A DNA stretch of 64,000 nucleotides from JAVBME01 sp031552765 (GCA_031552765.1 JAVBME010000023.1:6249-70248); one strand, 5' to 3'. Numbered from the stretch's first letter, positions 33,331 to 41,903 are shown. Made by a program: numbers and translations. The notes: a model not told the origin generated them from the sequence alone.

Positions 33331-34650
33331 ATGAGAAAATCCTTAGTACTCACCTTGGCACTCATTTTTGTACTGGGTATCGCTTCGACCGCTCTGGCGG
33401 CCAACCCGTTTACCGACGTACCGGCTAACCACTGGGCTTACGCCTCGGTAGCCAAGCTTGCCCAGGCCGGCATTATTGACGGTTATGGCGACGGCACTTT
33501 TGTAGGCAGCAACACTATGACCCGTTATGAAATGGCGCAAATAGTGGCCAAAGCCATGGCGCGCAGCGACAAAGCCGACGCCGCCATGAAAACCCAGATC
33601 GAAAAATTGGCGGCGGAATTTGCCGACGAACTGGACAGCCTTGGCGTCCGCGTCGCCAAACTGGAAAAAAATGCCGACAATGTGAAAATCACCGGTGAAG
33701 CTCGTTTTATGTATCAGGATTTAAATAGTGATGCAGTAGGTAATGGCGACGATTCTTTGTTGCGTACCCGTTTGTGGCTGACCGGCCAGGTCAACGACCG
33801 CTGGAGCTATAGCGGCATGATCGAGCAATTTGCTGACCTGAGGACCAACAGCAACAGTGATACATCCACCAGACTGCGCCGCGCCTGGGTAGAGGGCAAA
33901 ATAGGCGATGTCAATGTAACAGCCGGCGCCTTCAACTACTATACCGTAAACGGCGTTGTCATGGACAACGACATGGACGGTTTGGTACTCAACTACAGCA
34001 AAAACAAATGGAATATAGACCTGTTCTATGGCCGTCCGAGCTATGGCAATGGTGTATTAGGTGTTCTGGCAACTGGTGTTCCCGGTATCGATTATGACAA
34101 AGGCGGCCTTAATGCGGATGGAAAAGTACGTATGTTTGGCGCTGTTCTCGGTTATGAATTCAGCAAGAAATTCAGCATGCAGGGCGCCTATTACAACCTT
34201 GACGGTGTAGGCGGCGGTTCCGACCCGATGAACATTGGCAACCTGAATATTTTTGAAATCAACGCTAACTACAAATTCAGCGACAAATGGAATATTTGGG
34301 CGGAATACATCCGCGCTGATGATCCGGGCGATGAAGGCTATGGCCAAAACGGCTGGGGCGCCCGTGTGGATTACGGCGATGTACAACGCGACAAACCCGG
34401 CAGCTGGGGCCTGAGGGCTGGTTACTATGATGTGCCGGCAGCCGGCAGCATAGCTACCACTTTTGACCTGTGGACTTCCGCTTACGGCCTCGGCTTTAAA
34501 GGTTATCAACTGGGCGCTACTGTGGTAGTGGCAAAAAATATCGACCTTAACTTTGACTACTATGCCTTCGATAGCAAGGAAAATATCCCGAGGACCAGCG
34601 ATAAGTTCAAAGAAAAAATGTATTACACTTATGTAAACTTCTACTTCTAA
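33331..34650 (+). CDS. SLH-domain outer-membrane porin (OmpM/Mep45 type)
   Basis: 439 residues. The signal peptide ends at STALA (cut after about residue 23). Residues 25-75 form one S-layer homology domain (NPFTDVPANHWAYASVAKLA, then GIIDGYGDGTF and MTRYEMAQIVAKAM), which in this group binds polyamine-modified peptidoglycan. A short coiled coil follows (about 78-115). The remaining about 320 residues alternate aromatic and Asn/Asp-rich strands like a 16-strand porin, ending in YVNFYF with a C-terminal Phe, the usual outer-membrane insertion signal. The protein tethers the outer membrane to the wall and makes a diffusion pore. This architecture is characteristic of diderm Firmicutes. GGAGGGAA precedes the ATG. 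Confidence 0.92.
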   Translation: MRKSLVLTLALIFVLGIASTALAANPFTDVPANHWAYASVAKLAQAGIIDGYGDGTFVGSNTMTRYEMAQIVAKAMARSDKADAAMKTQIEKLAAEFADELDSLGVRVAKLEKNADNVKITGEARFMYQDLNSDAVGNGDDSLLRTRLWLTGQVNDRWSYSGMIEQFADLRTNSNSDTSTRLRRAWVEGKIGDVNVTAGAFNYYTVNGVVMDNDMDGLVLNYSKNKWNIDLFYGRPSYGNGVLGVLATGVPGIDYDKGGLNADGKVRMFGAVLGYEFSKKFSMQGAYYNLDGVGGGSDPMNIGNLNIFEINANYKFSDKWNIWAEYIRADDPGDEGYGQNGWGARVDYGDVQRDKPGSWGLRAGYYDVPAAGSIATTFDLWTSAYGLGFKGYQLGATVVVAKNIDLNFDYYAFDSKENIPRTSDKFKEKMYYTYVNFYF

Positions 34651-34652
34651 GA

Positions 34653-34696
34653 AATGCAATAAAAAAAGAGCCGCAAGGCTCTTTTTTTATTGCATT
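34653..34696. terminator. Bidirectional intrinsic terminator
   Basis: Perfect 20-bp stem around a GCAA loop, including seven A and seven T next to GAGCC/GGCTC. It is shared by the convergent porin and HD-GYP genes. Confidence 0.9.
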
Positions 34697-34719
34697 ATTT
34701 ACTTGATTTACTTGCCGGT

Positions 34720-36297
34720 TTATTTATTGGCCAAGCGGTCGAGCTGTTCTTGCAGGTCGGTGATCTGTTTGCTCATGACCGGGTCGTCTTGGAATTCTTC
34801 CTCGAGCAGCATGGAGAGCATATGTCCTATCGCGTAGAAGTCTTTTTCCCGCTCTTTGGCCAGTGTACGTTCAGCCGTGCGGTCAATGATTATTTCCACT
34901 ACATATTCGGCATCTCCGTTCTGGTTGGGGAGAGGCATGGCGAACATATCAAAAAACTTAAGGCCGTTTCTGGTCAGTTGCTCTATTTGCTGTGTTTCGA
35001 CGACCTTGCTGGCAATACTTTTTGACACTGCGCAGTTGGGGCAGGGGGCGCCGAGGTCAGCGAGATCGTAGCATTTTTTGTCGAGGATTTCTTCCATTGA
35101 CATTCCCATATATTGCAGGAAGTAGTCATTGGCAAAAACACAGTTAAATTTTCTGTCCATGACGATATAACCGACAGGCGTTTGCTGGAATATTTCGTTT
35201 AACATTTGTTCTTGCGAAATATTTTCCCGATAGCTTGGCGCACCAGCCATGGATATCGCTTTTTTGTCTTCTTTTTCGTGCAATTCCCGTATTATGGCAT
35301 TACCGGTAGCTGCTATATTGGGAACAGGCAGGCCTATTTTTTCGTCCCAGGACATACTGAGAAAAACATCGACTACTTTGGGGTCGAACTGGCTGCCGCT
35401 ACAGCGCTTTATTTCATCTATCGCCGTCTGGTGGCTAAGCGCTTTTCGGTAAGAGCGTGTGGAAGTCATAGCTTCATAAGTATCGGCAATAGCTACGATG
35501 CGGGCGCCGAGGGAAATCTCTTCCCCTGCCAACCGGTCGGGATAGCCAAAGCCGTCGAAACGCTCGTGGTGATGGCGTACGATATGCTTGACCTTATCAA
35601 AGCCTGACAGATCGGAAATCATATAGTGAGCGTTGGCGGGATGTTTTTTGATCGCTTCAAACTCTTCGTTGCTCAGCCGGTCAGGCTTGTTTATGATGCT
35701 GTCCGGTATGCGCACTTTGCCGATATCGTGCAAAGCTGCGGCTATGCTGATGTCAAATATATCGTCTTCGCTAAGGCCCATAGATTGGGCGATACGGACG
35801 CTGATATCCGCAACATTTTTAGAATGAGTGGCAGTATAGCCGTCTTTTGTCTCCAGCAGCGCGCCCATCATGCGGAACATTTCTTTAAAATCGGCTTCTT
35901 TTCTTTCCAGGCCGAGCAGCTCTTCCGTGCGGTTGATCATTATCTCGAGGATGTATTCAGGCTCGGTCGAGTTATTGCTAAAAAGAGGTATGGCATAATC
36001 GTCGATAAAACGCACAGCGCCATTAGGCAAAAAATCTTTCCTGGTCAGGGCGCATTTTTGCCCTGTGGCCAAAGCGCGCTCTACAGCGCAATTGGCGCAT
36101 TTTTTTCCGGCATTGGAAAGGTTGTAACATATTTCGCCCAAAGTATCGTCTTTGTTGAGCTGCCTTAGTTTAAGAAAATAATCGTTTATGTAATGTATAC
36201 GGTAGTTTTTATCCAAAATAATGTAAGCCACGGGCGTATTTTCTACCAGCAGCTTTATTAGTTGGCTTTTGGATATTTTGTTAAATATGTCTTCCAC
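34720..36297 (-). CDS. HD-GYP cyclic di-GMP phosphodiesterase flanked by two cysteine-bearing PAS domains
   Basis: 525 residues from GTG 36297, which follows GAGGAG by 6 bases; the frame also opens upstream at 36321. Order: PAS (about 1-125), HD-GYP (about 140-330), PAS (about 360-490), short coiled tail. The HD-GYP domain is intact, with ALHDIGK (His-Asp at 190-191) and HHHERFDGFGYP (GYP at 251-253). It should hydrolyse cyclic di-GMP. Both PAS domains carry the same cysteine pattern: CY-x-L then C-x-x-C (Cys57, 67, 70 and Cys409, 419, 422). That is typical of PAS domains proposed to hold a metal or redox-active site. No membrane segment is seen, so it is probably a cytoplasmic redox- or metal-responsive enzyme. 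Confidence 0.9.
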   Translation of the reverse strand: MEDIFNKISKSQLIKLLVENTPVAYIILDKNYRIHYINDYFLKLRQLNKDDTLGEICYNLSNAGKKCANCAVERALATGQKCALTRKDFLPNGAVRFIDDYAIPLFSNNSTEPEYILEIMINRTEELLGLERKEADFKEMFRMMGALLETKDGYTATHSKNVADISVRIAQSMGLSEDDIFDISIAAALHDIGKVRIPDSIINKPDRLSNEEFEAIKKHPANAHYMISDLSGFDKVKHIVRHHHERFDGFGYPDRLAGEEISLGARIVAIADTYEAMTSTRSYRKALSHQTAIDEIKRCSGSQFDPKVVDVFLSMSWDEKIGLPVPNIAATGNAIIRELHEKEDKKAISMAGAPSYRENISQEQMLNEIFQQTPVGYIVMDRKFNCVFANDYFLQYMGMSMEEILDKKCYDLADLGAPCPNCAVSKSIASKVVETQQIEQLTRNGLKFFDMFAMPLPNQNGDAEYVVEIIIDRTAERTLAKEREKDFYAIGHMLSMLLEEEFQDDPVMSKQITDLQEQLDRLANK

Positions 36298-36387
36298 GGT
36301 ATTCTCCTCAAAGTAACACATTTATTTTTACAAAAAATAAAACTTCCCCACTATATTTATCGTAAAAATTTCAGGCAATATTAACTT

Positions 36388-37233
36388 TTAATAACAATCC
36401 CAATTATAAAGAACATTAGAAAAATCAAGTTTTTTTAGATCATCCGGTTTGATGAAAAAGTTTGCCACCCCGCAATCGCCCCAAATGATATCATAATTGC
36501 CGCCGTCACAGTTGTCGCTGTCTATTTGCAACAAAAGTACGGAATGCTCCTTCCATGTGTCGCCATAACTGCGCGGGTCTTCTTGGGTAAAGAACGGATA
36601 TCCGCCTACACGGTGGCCGGAGGACATCAATTCGTCGTCTATGTGTTCGCCGCTGTCGTCGTCAAGGTCCCACAAACTTTTCGCCTCAATAGGCATATGT
36701 TTTTTATATATAGCCATAAAATTTTTGTCAAATCGGAAGTCGGAAGGCGGCATGGGATTTTTCTCCAAATTGGCGGCGAGGGAAAATTCACCTTTAAAAG
36801 GAAAATAACTTTCGTCGTCTTCTATTTGCTCCGGCGGTTGCCCGAGTTGAGATTGGTCGCTTAATATATCTTTATGGTATATTAAGCGGAAAGTTTTTTG
36901 TGCCGTAGGATGGTCGAAATCAAGCCCAAACAGGTCGTCGGCTGCTATATAAAACTGTAAGATGCCCTGCTGCGGAAAATCCGGCAACTTAGGCAGTTCG
37001 GCAAAATTCAACTGGGCGAGAAAGCGTAAAGGTTCATGCTGTTTGTCAGCTAGGTTTAAAGGCCACTGAAAACCTGGCGGCAGGTAAGGCGCGCCGCCTA
37101 ACTTGCTGGCAAATACGCCGGCCGGTTTTTTTTGTGGAGTCAAAACAATTGAGGGAAGGTTGGTCGCATTTTTATGTTCATCAATTATTTTATTTAATGC
37201 TGCAATATTTGTCGGTTGATTTTTTTCAGTCAT
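36388..37233 (-). CDS. DUF1963 (YwqG-like) protein
   Basis: 281 residues starting at ATG 37233, which has AACGGAGG at good spacing; a longer open frame to 37443 overlaps the neighbouring terminator and is not used. The sequence follows the YwqG/DUF1963 pattern: SKLGGAPYLPPGFQWP near residue 45, LRFLAQLNFAELP, GILQFYIAADD, GHRVGGYPFFTQEDPR, and VLLLQIDSD followed by IIWGDCGVANFFIKPDDL. The fold is beta-rich and cytoplasmic; the biological role is not established. Upstream lies a terminator, so it probably has its own promoter. Confidence 0.85.
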   Translation of the reverse strand: MTEKNQPTNIAALNKIIDEHKNATNLPSIVLTPQKKPAGVFASKLGGAPYLPPGFQWPLNLADKQHEPLRFLAQLNFAELPKLPDFPQQGILQFYIAADDLFGLDFDHPTAQKTFRLIYHKDILSDQSQLGQPPEQIEDDESYFPFKGEFSLAANLEKNPMPPSDFRFDKNFMAIYKKHMPIEAKSLWDLDDDSGEHIDDELMSSGHRVGGYPFFTQEDPRSYGDTWKEHSVLLLQIDSDNCDGGNYDIIWGDCGVANFFIKPDDLKKLDFSNVLYNWDCY

Positions 37234-37306
37234 GATGGAACCTCCGTTGGACTTCGTTATATATACATTAGCAGAAAATATGCCTGTCTGCAAATAAAAG
37301 AAAAAG

Positions 37307-37336
37307 AAAAAAGTGCGCTTGATAGCGCACTTTTTT
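37307..37336 (-). terminator. Terminator of the small exported protein gene
   Basis: GTGCGCT, a TGAT loop and AGCGCAC, flanked by six A and six T. It lies just after the stop of the minus-strand gene at 37343. Confidence 0.85.
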
Positions 37337-37342
37337 GTGTAA

Positions 37343-37876
37343 CTATACCCTTTGATGTTTTGAGCCGTCACCGTAGCCCCAGTGTCCATCACCGTAGCCC
37401 CAGTGTCCGCCACCATGCCGCGGGCCAAAGCCGCCTTTTTCAATCCTTTCGATCATGCGGTCGCCTTGTTCTTTAGTGAGGCTGCCGTTGGCAACGGAAT
37501 CTTTTATATGTTGTATTTTAAGCTCTTTCATTTTTTCCTGGTAGTTTTTCATGGCCGCGCGTTCTTGTTCGCTGCGTTCGGGTCTTTTGAAATCATTAGC
37601 CTTGATTTTTTCCAAACGGTCATTCATGATGAGAATATGAGCGTCCGCCACATCTTTTTTCATGCGCCCGGCGGCAACTTCATCTTTAAGAAATTCAGCG
37701 CGCAGAGAGTTCTTTTTTGCCATGTAGCTCAGAAAGTCATTTTTTTGCTGTTGGGTCCATTCTTTTTTCGGGCCTTCGCCGCGGGGGCCTTTATGCCAAC
37801 CATCATTGGCGGCAAAGCCTACCGCCGTAAAACATACTAATAACAAACCTGCCAATAGAGCTGTCCATTTTTTCAT
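37343..37876 (-). CDS. Small exported Lys/Glu-rich protein (DUF2680-like)
   Basis: 177 residues. A signal peptide (LLAGLLLVCFTAVGFA, cut before ANDGW) precedes a highly charged helical body. Two similar helix-turn units are seen: FLKDEVAAGRMKKDVADAHI and HIKDSVANGSLTKEQGDRMI. This resembles DUF2680 proteins, which are small, exported and found in Firmicutes. The tail is Gly/His/Tyr-rich and contains a tandem duplication (GHWGYGD twice) encoded by a 21-base repeat at 37368-37409. It may bind metal through the His-rich tail, but that is only inference. GGAGT precedes the ATG. Confidence 0.75.
   Translation of the reverse strand: MKKWTALLAGLLLVCFTAVGFAANDGWHKGPRGEGPKKEWTQQQKNDFLSYMAKKNSLRAEFLKDEVAAGRMKKDVADAHILIMNDRLEKIKANDFKRPERSEQERAAMKNYQEKMKELKIQHIKDSVANGSLTKEQGDRMIERIEKGGFGPRHGGGHWGYGDGHWGYGDGSKHQRV
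37368..37409. repeat. 21-bp tandem repeat (two copies) inside the exported-protein gene
   Basis: TCACCGTAGCCCCAGTGTCC plus one base occurs at 37368-37388 and again at 37389-37409, differing only at the last position. It keeps the frame and duplicates a seven-residue GHWGYGD unit, a likely slippage product. Confidence 0.85.
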
Positions 37877-37989
37877 TATTTACCACTCCTTGTTTTTTGG
37901 TGTATTGTTTAACTATTTTAACTATAAAACAAATTTTTGACCAAAAAAGGGCGGTATTGTGAACTATTTGTGAAACCGGGAAATATTAT

Positions 37990-38022
37990 AAAAAAACTTT
38001 GGGCATTGCCCAAAGTTTTTTT
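37990..38022 (-). terminator. Terminator of the DHH phosphoesterase gene
   Basis: Seven A, ACTTTGGGC, ATT loop, GCCCAAAGT, seven T: a strong stem just after the minus-strand stop codon. Confidence 0.87.
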
Positions 38023-38029
38023 ATGCTTG

Positions 38030-38944
38030 TCAGCCGTCTTGTTTCATTTGCGCCACTATTTCGCTCAAGACGCGGTCGGCGTCTTCATAAGCCACCTGGC
38101 AGGTGCCGACTTGTTTATGTCCACCACCGCCATATTTTAGCATGAGTGCGCCAACATTGGTTTTGGCGCTTTTATTTATTATACTGTAGCCGCAGGCTAT
38201 GGATACATTTATTTTAGCGCGGCCGTCGACTACCCAGCAAGAGATGTTTTGTCCGGGAAACAGGCTGTAAATAAGAAAGCGGTTACCGGTATAGATGTTT
38301 TCCATGCCTCTAAGGTCGGTGACCAGCACATTGCCGTCGACTTTGGTATGTTCTAATATCATGTCTTTAAAGAGGCCGTTTTGTTCAAAATACATATCGA
38401 TACGTTCTTTGACGTCGGGATGCTCAAGGATTTGTGCTATCGGCATATTACGGCAATGGTTGATAAGTTCTTCCATAAGCTGCAGATTGCTTATGCGGAA
38501 GTTGCGAAAACGCCCTAACCCGGTACGGGGGTCGCAGATAAAGCCCATGAGTATCCAGTCTTTGGGTTCGAGTATTTCTTCGGCTGTAAGGTTGCCGGAA
38601 TCTACCCTGTCGACAGCGGCGATAAGTTCGTCAAAATTGGGGAATGCTTCGCGTCCACCGTAAAAATCATATATTATGCGGGCGGCGGAAGGCGCCAGGC
38701 GGCTTTCTCCGCCGACTTCGCCAGTCCAGCCTACGCGGTCTTTTTCACTGACATGGTGGTCAAACCACATGCCACAGCCTTTTACGTAAGGCACATTGGC
38801 CAGGACGTCGTTTTCATTTGCTTCAAATAAGCCGTCCTGTAAGTCTTTCGGATGGACGAATTTCCAGGAATCGATTATTCCTTTTTCCTTCAATAACATG
38901 CCGCAAACAAGCCCGTCAAAGTCGGAACGCGTTATCAAACGCAT
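38030..38944 (-). CDS. DHH/DHHA1-family phosphoesterase
   Basis: 304 residues. The N-terminal DHH domain has the metal-binding RSDFDG (residues 6-11) and MWFDHH (about 60-64), with the third motif in AAVDRVDSG. The C-terminal DHHA1 domain carries the substrate-binding glycine-rich GGGGHKQVGTCQ. Relatives include NrnA-type nanoRNases, pAp and cyclic-dinucleotide phosphodiesterases and exopolyphosphatases. Which substrate applies is not decided by sequence alone; in this cyclic di-GMP-rich genome a linear dinucleotide is a reasonable guess. Cytoplasmic, Mn2+-dependent. It is a stand-alone gene with its own terminator. Confidence 0.85.
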   Translation of the reverse strand: MRLITRSDFDGLVCGMLLKEKGIIDSWKFVHPKDLQDGLFEANENDVLANVPYVKGCGMWFDHHVSEKDRVGWTGEVGGESRLAPSAARIIYDFYGGREAFPNFDELIAAVDRVDSGNLTAEEILEPKDWILMGFICDPRTGLGRFRNFRISNLQLMEELINHCRNMPIAQILEHPDVKERIDMYFEQNGLFKDMILEHTKVDGNVLVTDLRGMENIYTGNRFLIYSLFPGQNISCWVVDGRAKINVSIACGYSIINKSAKTNVGALMLKYGGGGHKQVGTCQVAYEDADRVLSEIVAQMKQDG

Positions 38945-39136
38945 ACTAACACCTCTTCTTCAATTTTAAAATTTTCTTGTACTTACATTAACTAAAATAT
39001 AATGGTTTTGTATAAATGCTTTGCTTTTTTTCATTTACTATACATTATATTACCATGCATAGCAGGAAAAACAAGATGTTTTATGTTATAATATAATTAT
39101 CGTCAGGTAACCTATTCAAGATAAGGGGGATGTTTT

Positions 39137-39385
39137 ATGGAAAAATGCATCGGGATCATCGGCATAGTGAATAAAGCGCCCAAGGAAAACAATGCTGCTC
39201 TTAATACCCTCATTGGCGATTTTCGTGAAATAGTCGCGGGGCGCCTGGGCATACCTAAACATGAACCGGAAATAGGCATAATTTCCCTAATCGTTGAAGG
39301 CGATACCGACAGGATATACGACCTGGAAAAAAAATTACAGGCTATCGATGGGCTGGTAGTAAACATGACACTCTCGGTTTGTTGA
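39137..39385 (+). CDS. TM1266-like putative iron-only hydrogenase system regulator
   Basis: 82 residues with an ACT/NikR-like ferredoxin fold pattern. The opening is CIGIIGIVNKAPKENNA, the middle is IVAGRLGIPKHEPEIGIISL, and the end is IVEGDTDRIYDLEKKLQAIDG followed by VVNMTLSV. This matches the small TM1266 family, usually encoded beside the [FeFe]-hydrogenase maturation genes hydE, hydF and hydG. None of those is nearby here. It has no DNA-binding domain and may act as a small-molecule-binding partner. TAAGGGGG precedes the ATG, and a terminator follows 18 bases after the stop, so it is monocistronic. Confidence 0.8.
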   Translation: MEKCIGIIGIVNKAPKENNAALNTLIGDFREIVAGRLGIPKHEPEIGIISLIVEGDTDRIYDLEKKLQAIDGLVVNMTLSVC

Positions 39386-39403
39386 CTCCATCTTGTTGTT
39401 TTT

Positions 39404-39436
39404 AAACCTTCCCGTTTTCAGGCGGGAAGGTTTTTT
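39404..39436 (+). terminator. Terminator of the TM1266-like gene
   Basis: AAACCTTCCCG (39404-39414) pairs with CGGGAAGGTTT (39423-39433), 8-base loop, T-run to 39436. Confidence 0.87.
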
Positions 39437-39533
39437 GCCGAAAGCTTGCGTTTGATATTGCTAAACCATAGCTATAAAGGATATACTTTAATACATAAAA
39501 ATGTGTCGCAGAAAACGCCCCGGAGGGATACGG

Positions 39534-40496
39534 GTGACAGAAACCATTCGCAAACAAAACAATTTAAAACAGATGATTCTTGCAGCGCAGGTTTTTTGCC
39601 TGTTGTTTATTTTTGCGCTCATTGCGCTGTGGCGCTATGAAGCGGGCATCGAGGGGAAAAAGGAACTTGTGCGGTTAGCTTGTGAACAGCAAGCCGCCGA
39701 AAAAGGTTTTATTGTCGCCCAATGGCAGGGACGGCAGGCCGCTGCTTTAAATATGGTGATAAAAAGCGCAGTATCCGAAGAAAACTATCTTTTGCCGGAA
39801 AAAATGCGGGAAGCTTTTATCTGGTCAAACAGCTGGCAGGGACTTTTTGTCACGGACGAGGCCGGCATCATAACTGCCGCTACCGGTTTTTATTTAACGG
39901 AAGACGGAGAAAAAGCCTTGGGCGAGCTGCCGGAAATAGAAGGAATCGAAGTTGCGGCTGAGCTGGCTAAAATACCGGGGGATAAAATCATCATCAAACT
40001 GCCTGTTCCTGAACCGGCGCCGGGCGAAGTATATGCCGTGCTGGAAAAAGGGGAACTTTTGGCCTTGCTTAAAGACCCGGCCGGAGTAGAACGGCTGGCT
40101 ATAACAGATAAAAATGGTCTAGCGCTGGTTTCTTCGCCGGAAGGTTTTCCTAAAGGCGCCGATTTCTTTAAAAGGGATAAAGGCGAGATACTTTCTTGGG
40201 GCGGCGGCTTTTATGAGTACCGTAAACCGGAAGTCGGCAGCAATTTAATTTACCGCAAAGATACGGGCGGCGTTTTTGCCTGGGCGATAGCAGTGGAAAA
40301 AGGGTTGCCTGTTTCTATAGTGCCATCCTGGGCATTTAAAGCATGCCTGTTTTTGCTGGCCGTCTCCACCGTGCTTACAGTATTTTTGCGGCGCAAACAA
40401 AAACAGCTGGACAAAACCGGTAAAGAGGAATTTACCGCACAGCAGCTGCGCGAACGGATGGCTTCTATCCTGCGCGCCGACAGGCAAGGGAAATAG
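39534..40496 (+). CDS. Two-helix membrane protein with an extracytoplasmic sensor-like domain and no output domain
   Basis: 320 residues from GTG 39534, which follows GGAGGG by 6 bases. A short cytoplasmic N-terminus is followed by a membrane helix (MILAAQVFCLLFIFALIAL), about 210 extracytoplasmic residues and a second helix (AFKACLFLLAVSTVLTVFL). A short basic tail (LRRKQKQLDK...) of about 40 residues ends it. The outer part has a long initial helix and strand patterns (WQGLFVTDEAGIITAATG; VERLAITDKNGLALVSS) like dCache or PAS-like sensor domains of kinases and chemoreceptors. No HAMP, kinase, GGDEF or MCP domain follows. It may deliver its signal through a partner protein. It lies 33 bases before rlmD and may be co-transcribed. 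Confidence 0.72.
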   Translation: MTETIRKQNNLKQMILAAQVFCLLFIFALIALWRYEAGIEGKKELVRLACEQQAAEKGFIVAQWQGRQAAALNMVIKSAVSEENYLLPEKMREAFIWSNSWQGLFVTDEAGIITAATGFYLTEDGEKALGELPEIEGIEVAAELAKIPGDKIIIKLPVPEPAPGEVYAVLEKGELLALLKDPAGVERLAITDKNGLALVSSPEGFPKGADFFKRDKGEILSWGGGFYEYRKPEVGSNLIYRKDTGGVFAWAIAVEKGLPVSIVPSWAFKACLFLLAVSTVLTVFLRRKQKQLDKTGKEEFTAQQLRERMASILRADRQGK

Positions 40497-40529
40497 GTAT
40501 AGTATATAAGGGGTTTGTGGAGGCATTCC

Positions 40530-41903
40530 GTGATTGGTCAGAAAACAGAATTTTTAAAAGGGCAAGAATTTTTCGTTGAAATTACCGGGCTTGGTACTTC
40601 CGGGGAAGGTGTCGGCAGGGTAAACGGTTTTACTGTATTTGTCCAAGGCGTGCTGCCTGGTGAGATAGCAAAAATACAACTGTCTGTAGTGAAAAAAAAT
40701 TATGCGGTAGGGACTCTTTTGGCTATAGCTAAAGATTCGCCCGAGCGGGTAGAGCCTAGATGTCCGGTATTTGGCAAATGCGGCGGCTGCCAGTTGCAGC
40801 ATTTGTCCTATAAGGCGCAGCTTGAGGCCAAACGGGAACAAATACAGGCGGCTTTGATCCGCATCGGCCGGCTGCCTTTTGTGGATATCCAGCCAGTACT
40901 GAGCGAGGCGCCGATCTGGTATTACCGCAATAAAATGCTATTTCCGACGGGAGGCGTGCCGGGGCAGACCCTTTTAGGCTGTTATGCCCGTGCCTCCCAC
41001 TTAGTCATCGATACCAAAGAGTGTTTCATCCAGGATCCCATGAACAATAAAATAATGAATACTACGCGTGAGTGGATGAACGACTATAAGATACAGCCCT
41101 ATGCGCCGAACGCGCAGATAGGCATAATACGCAATGTGATGGGCCGCGTGGGGGTAAAAAGCGGTGAAGTGATGGCGGCGATAGTCACCAACGGCGAGCA
41201 GGTCGTACATATCAACGAATTGATCGCCAGGCTGAAAAAACGCATCCCCAACCTGGCCAGCGTGGTACAGGTCATGAATACCAGTAAAAGTAACGTTGTG
41301 CTGCGCGGGAAAACAGTGCTTTTATATGGCAAGGAGACAATCAGCGACAGTATAGGAAAATTCAAGTTCAATGTATCGGCGAAATCATTCTTCCAGATAA
41401 ATAGCCTGCAAACTGAAGCGCTATACGATGCGGCCGTTAAAATGGCCAGGCTTACCGGCCGGGAAACAGTGGTAGAAGTCTATTGCGGTACCGGCAGTAT
41501 CAGCATGTTCTTAGCTGAAAAAGCCAGAAGTGTCATTGGTATAGAACTGTCGGAAGAGGCGGTGGGCGATGCTTGGGAAAACGCCCGGGCCAACGGCTGC
41601 GACAATGCGGAGTTTATTGCGGGCGACGCGGCGGTAGAGTTACCAAAACTTGCCCAGGACGGGGTCAAGGCCGATGTGGTCGTTTTGGATCCGCCGCGGG
41701 CGGGCTGCGATAACAAGGTCATTGAAGCGCTCTTTTCCATGACGCCGAAGAGGATCGTCTATGTATCATGCAATCCGGCGTCTCTGGCGCGTGACGTGGG
41801 TTTGCTGGCCGAACAGGGTTATGTGCTGACCAAAGTCCAGCCGGTAGATATGTTTCCCATGACTTCACATGTAGAATGTGTGGCGCTGTTGGAAAAGCGC
41901 TGA
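40530..41903 (+). CDS. rlmD: 23S rRNA (uracil-5-)-methyltransferase, RumA/RlmD type
   Basis: 457 residues from GTG 40530, which has GGAGG six bases upstream. An N-terminal TRAM domain (ITGLGTSGEGVGRV) is followed by a [4Fe-4S] ligand cluster (RCPVFGKCGGCQLQHL). The central and C-terminal parts form the Rossmann methyltransferase (EVYCGTGSISMFL). Its catalytic cysteine is in YVSCNPASLARD and the uracil-binding motif is DPPRAGC. It methylates C5 of one or more uridines in 23S rRNA using SAM; Firmicute homologues (RlmCD) may modify two positions. The flavoprotein gene follows 35 bases downstream. Confidence 0.9.
   Translation: MIGQKTEFLKGQEFFVEITGLGTSGEGVGRVNGFTVFVQGVLPGEIAKIQLSVVKKNYAVGTLLAIAKDSPERVEPRCPVFGKCGGCQLQHLSYKAQLEAKREQIQAALIRIGRLPFVDIQPVLSEAPIWYYRNKMLFPTGGVPGQTLLGCYARASHLVIDTKECFIQDPMNNKIMNTTREWMNDYKIQPYAPNAQIGIIRNVMGRVGVKSGEVMAAIVTNGEQVVHINELIARLKKRIPNLASVVQVMNTSKSNVVLRGKTVLLYGKETISDSIGKFKFNVSAKSFFQINSLQTEALYDAAVKMARLTGRETVVEVYCGTGSISMFLAEKARSVIGIELSEEAVGDAWENARANGCDNAEFIAGDAAVELPKLAQDGVKADVVVLDPPRAGCDNKVIEALFSMTPKRIVYVSCNPASLARDVGLLAEQGYVLTKVQPVDMFPMTSHVECVALLEKR

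Noticed and set aside
37368..37409. Tandem repeat as a possible CRISPR fragment
   Set aside because: The units are contiguous with no spacers, lie in a coding frame and number only two.
37234..37443. N-terminal extension of the DUF1963 protein
   Set aside because: It runs through the terminator of the neighbouring gene and is Lys/Phe-rich and non-domain-like; ATG 37233 has a strong ribosome site.
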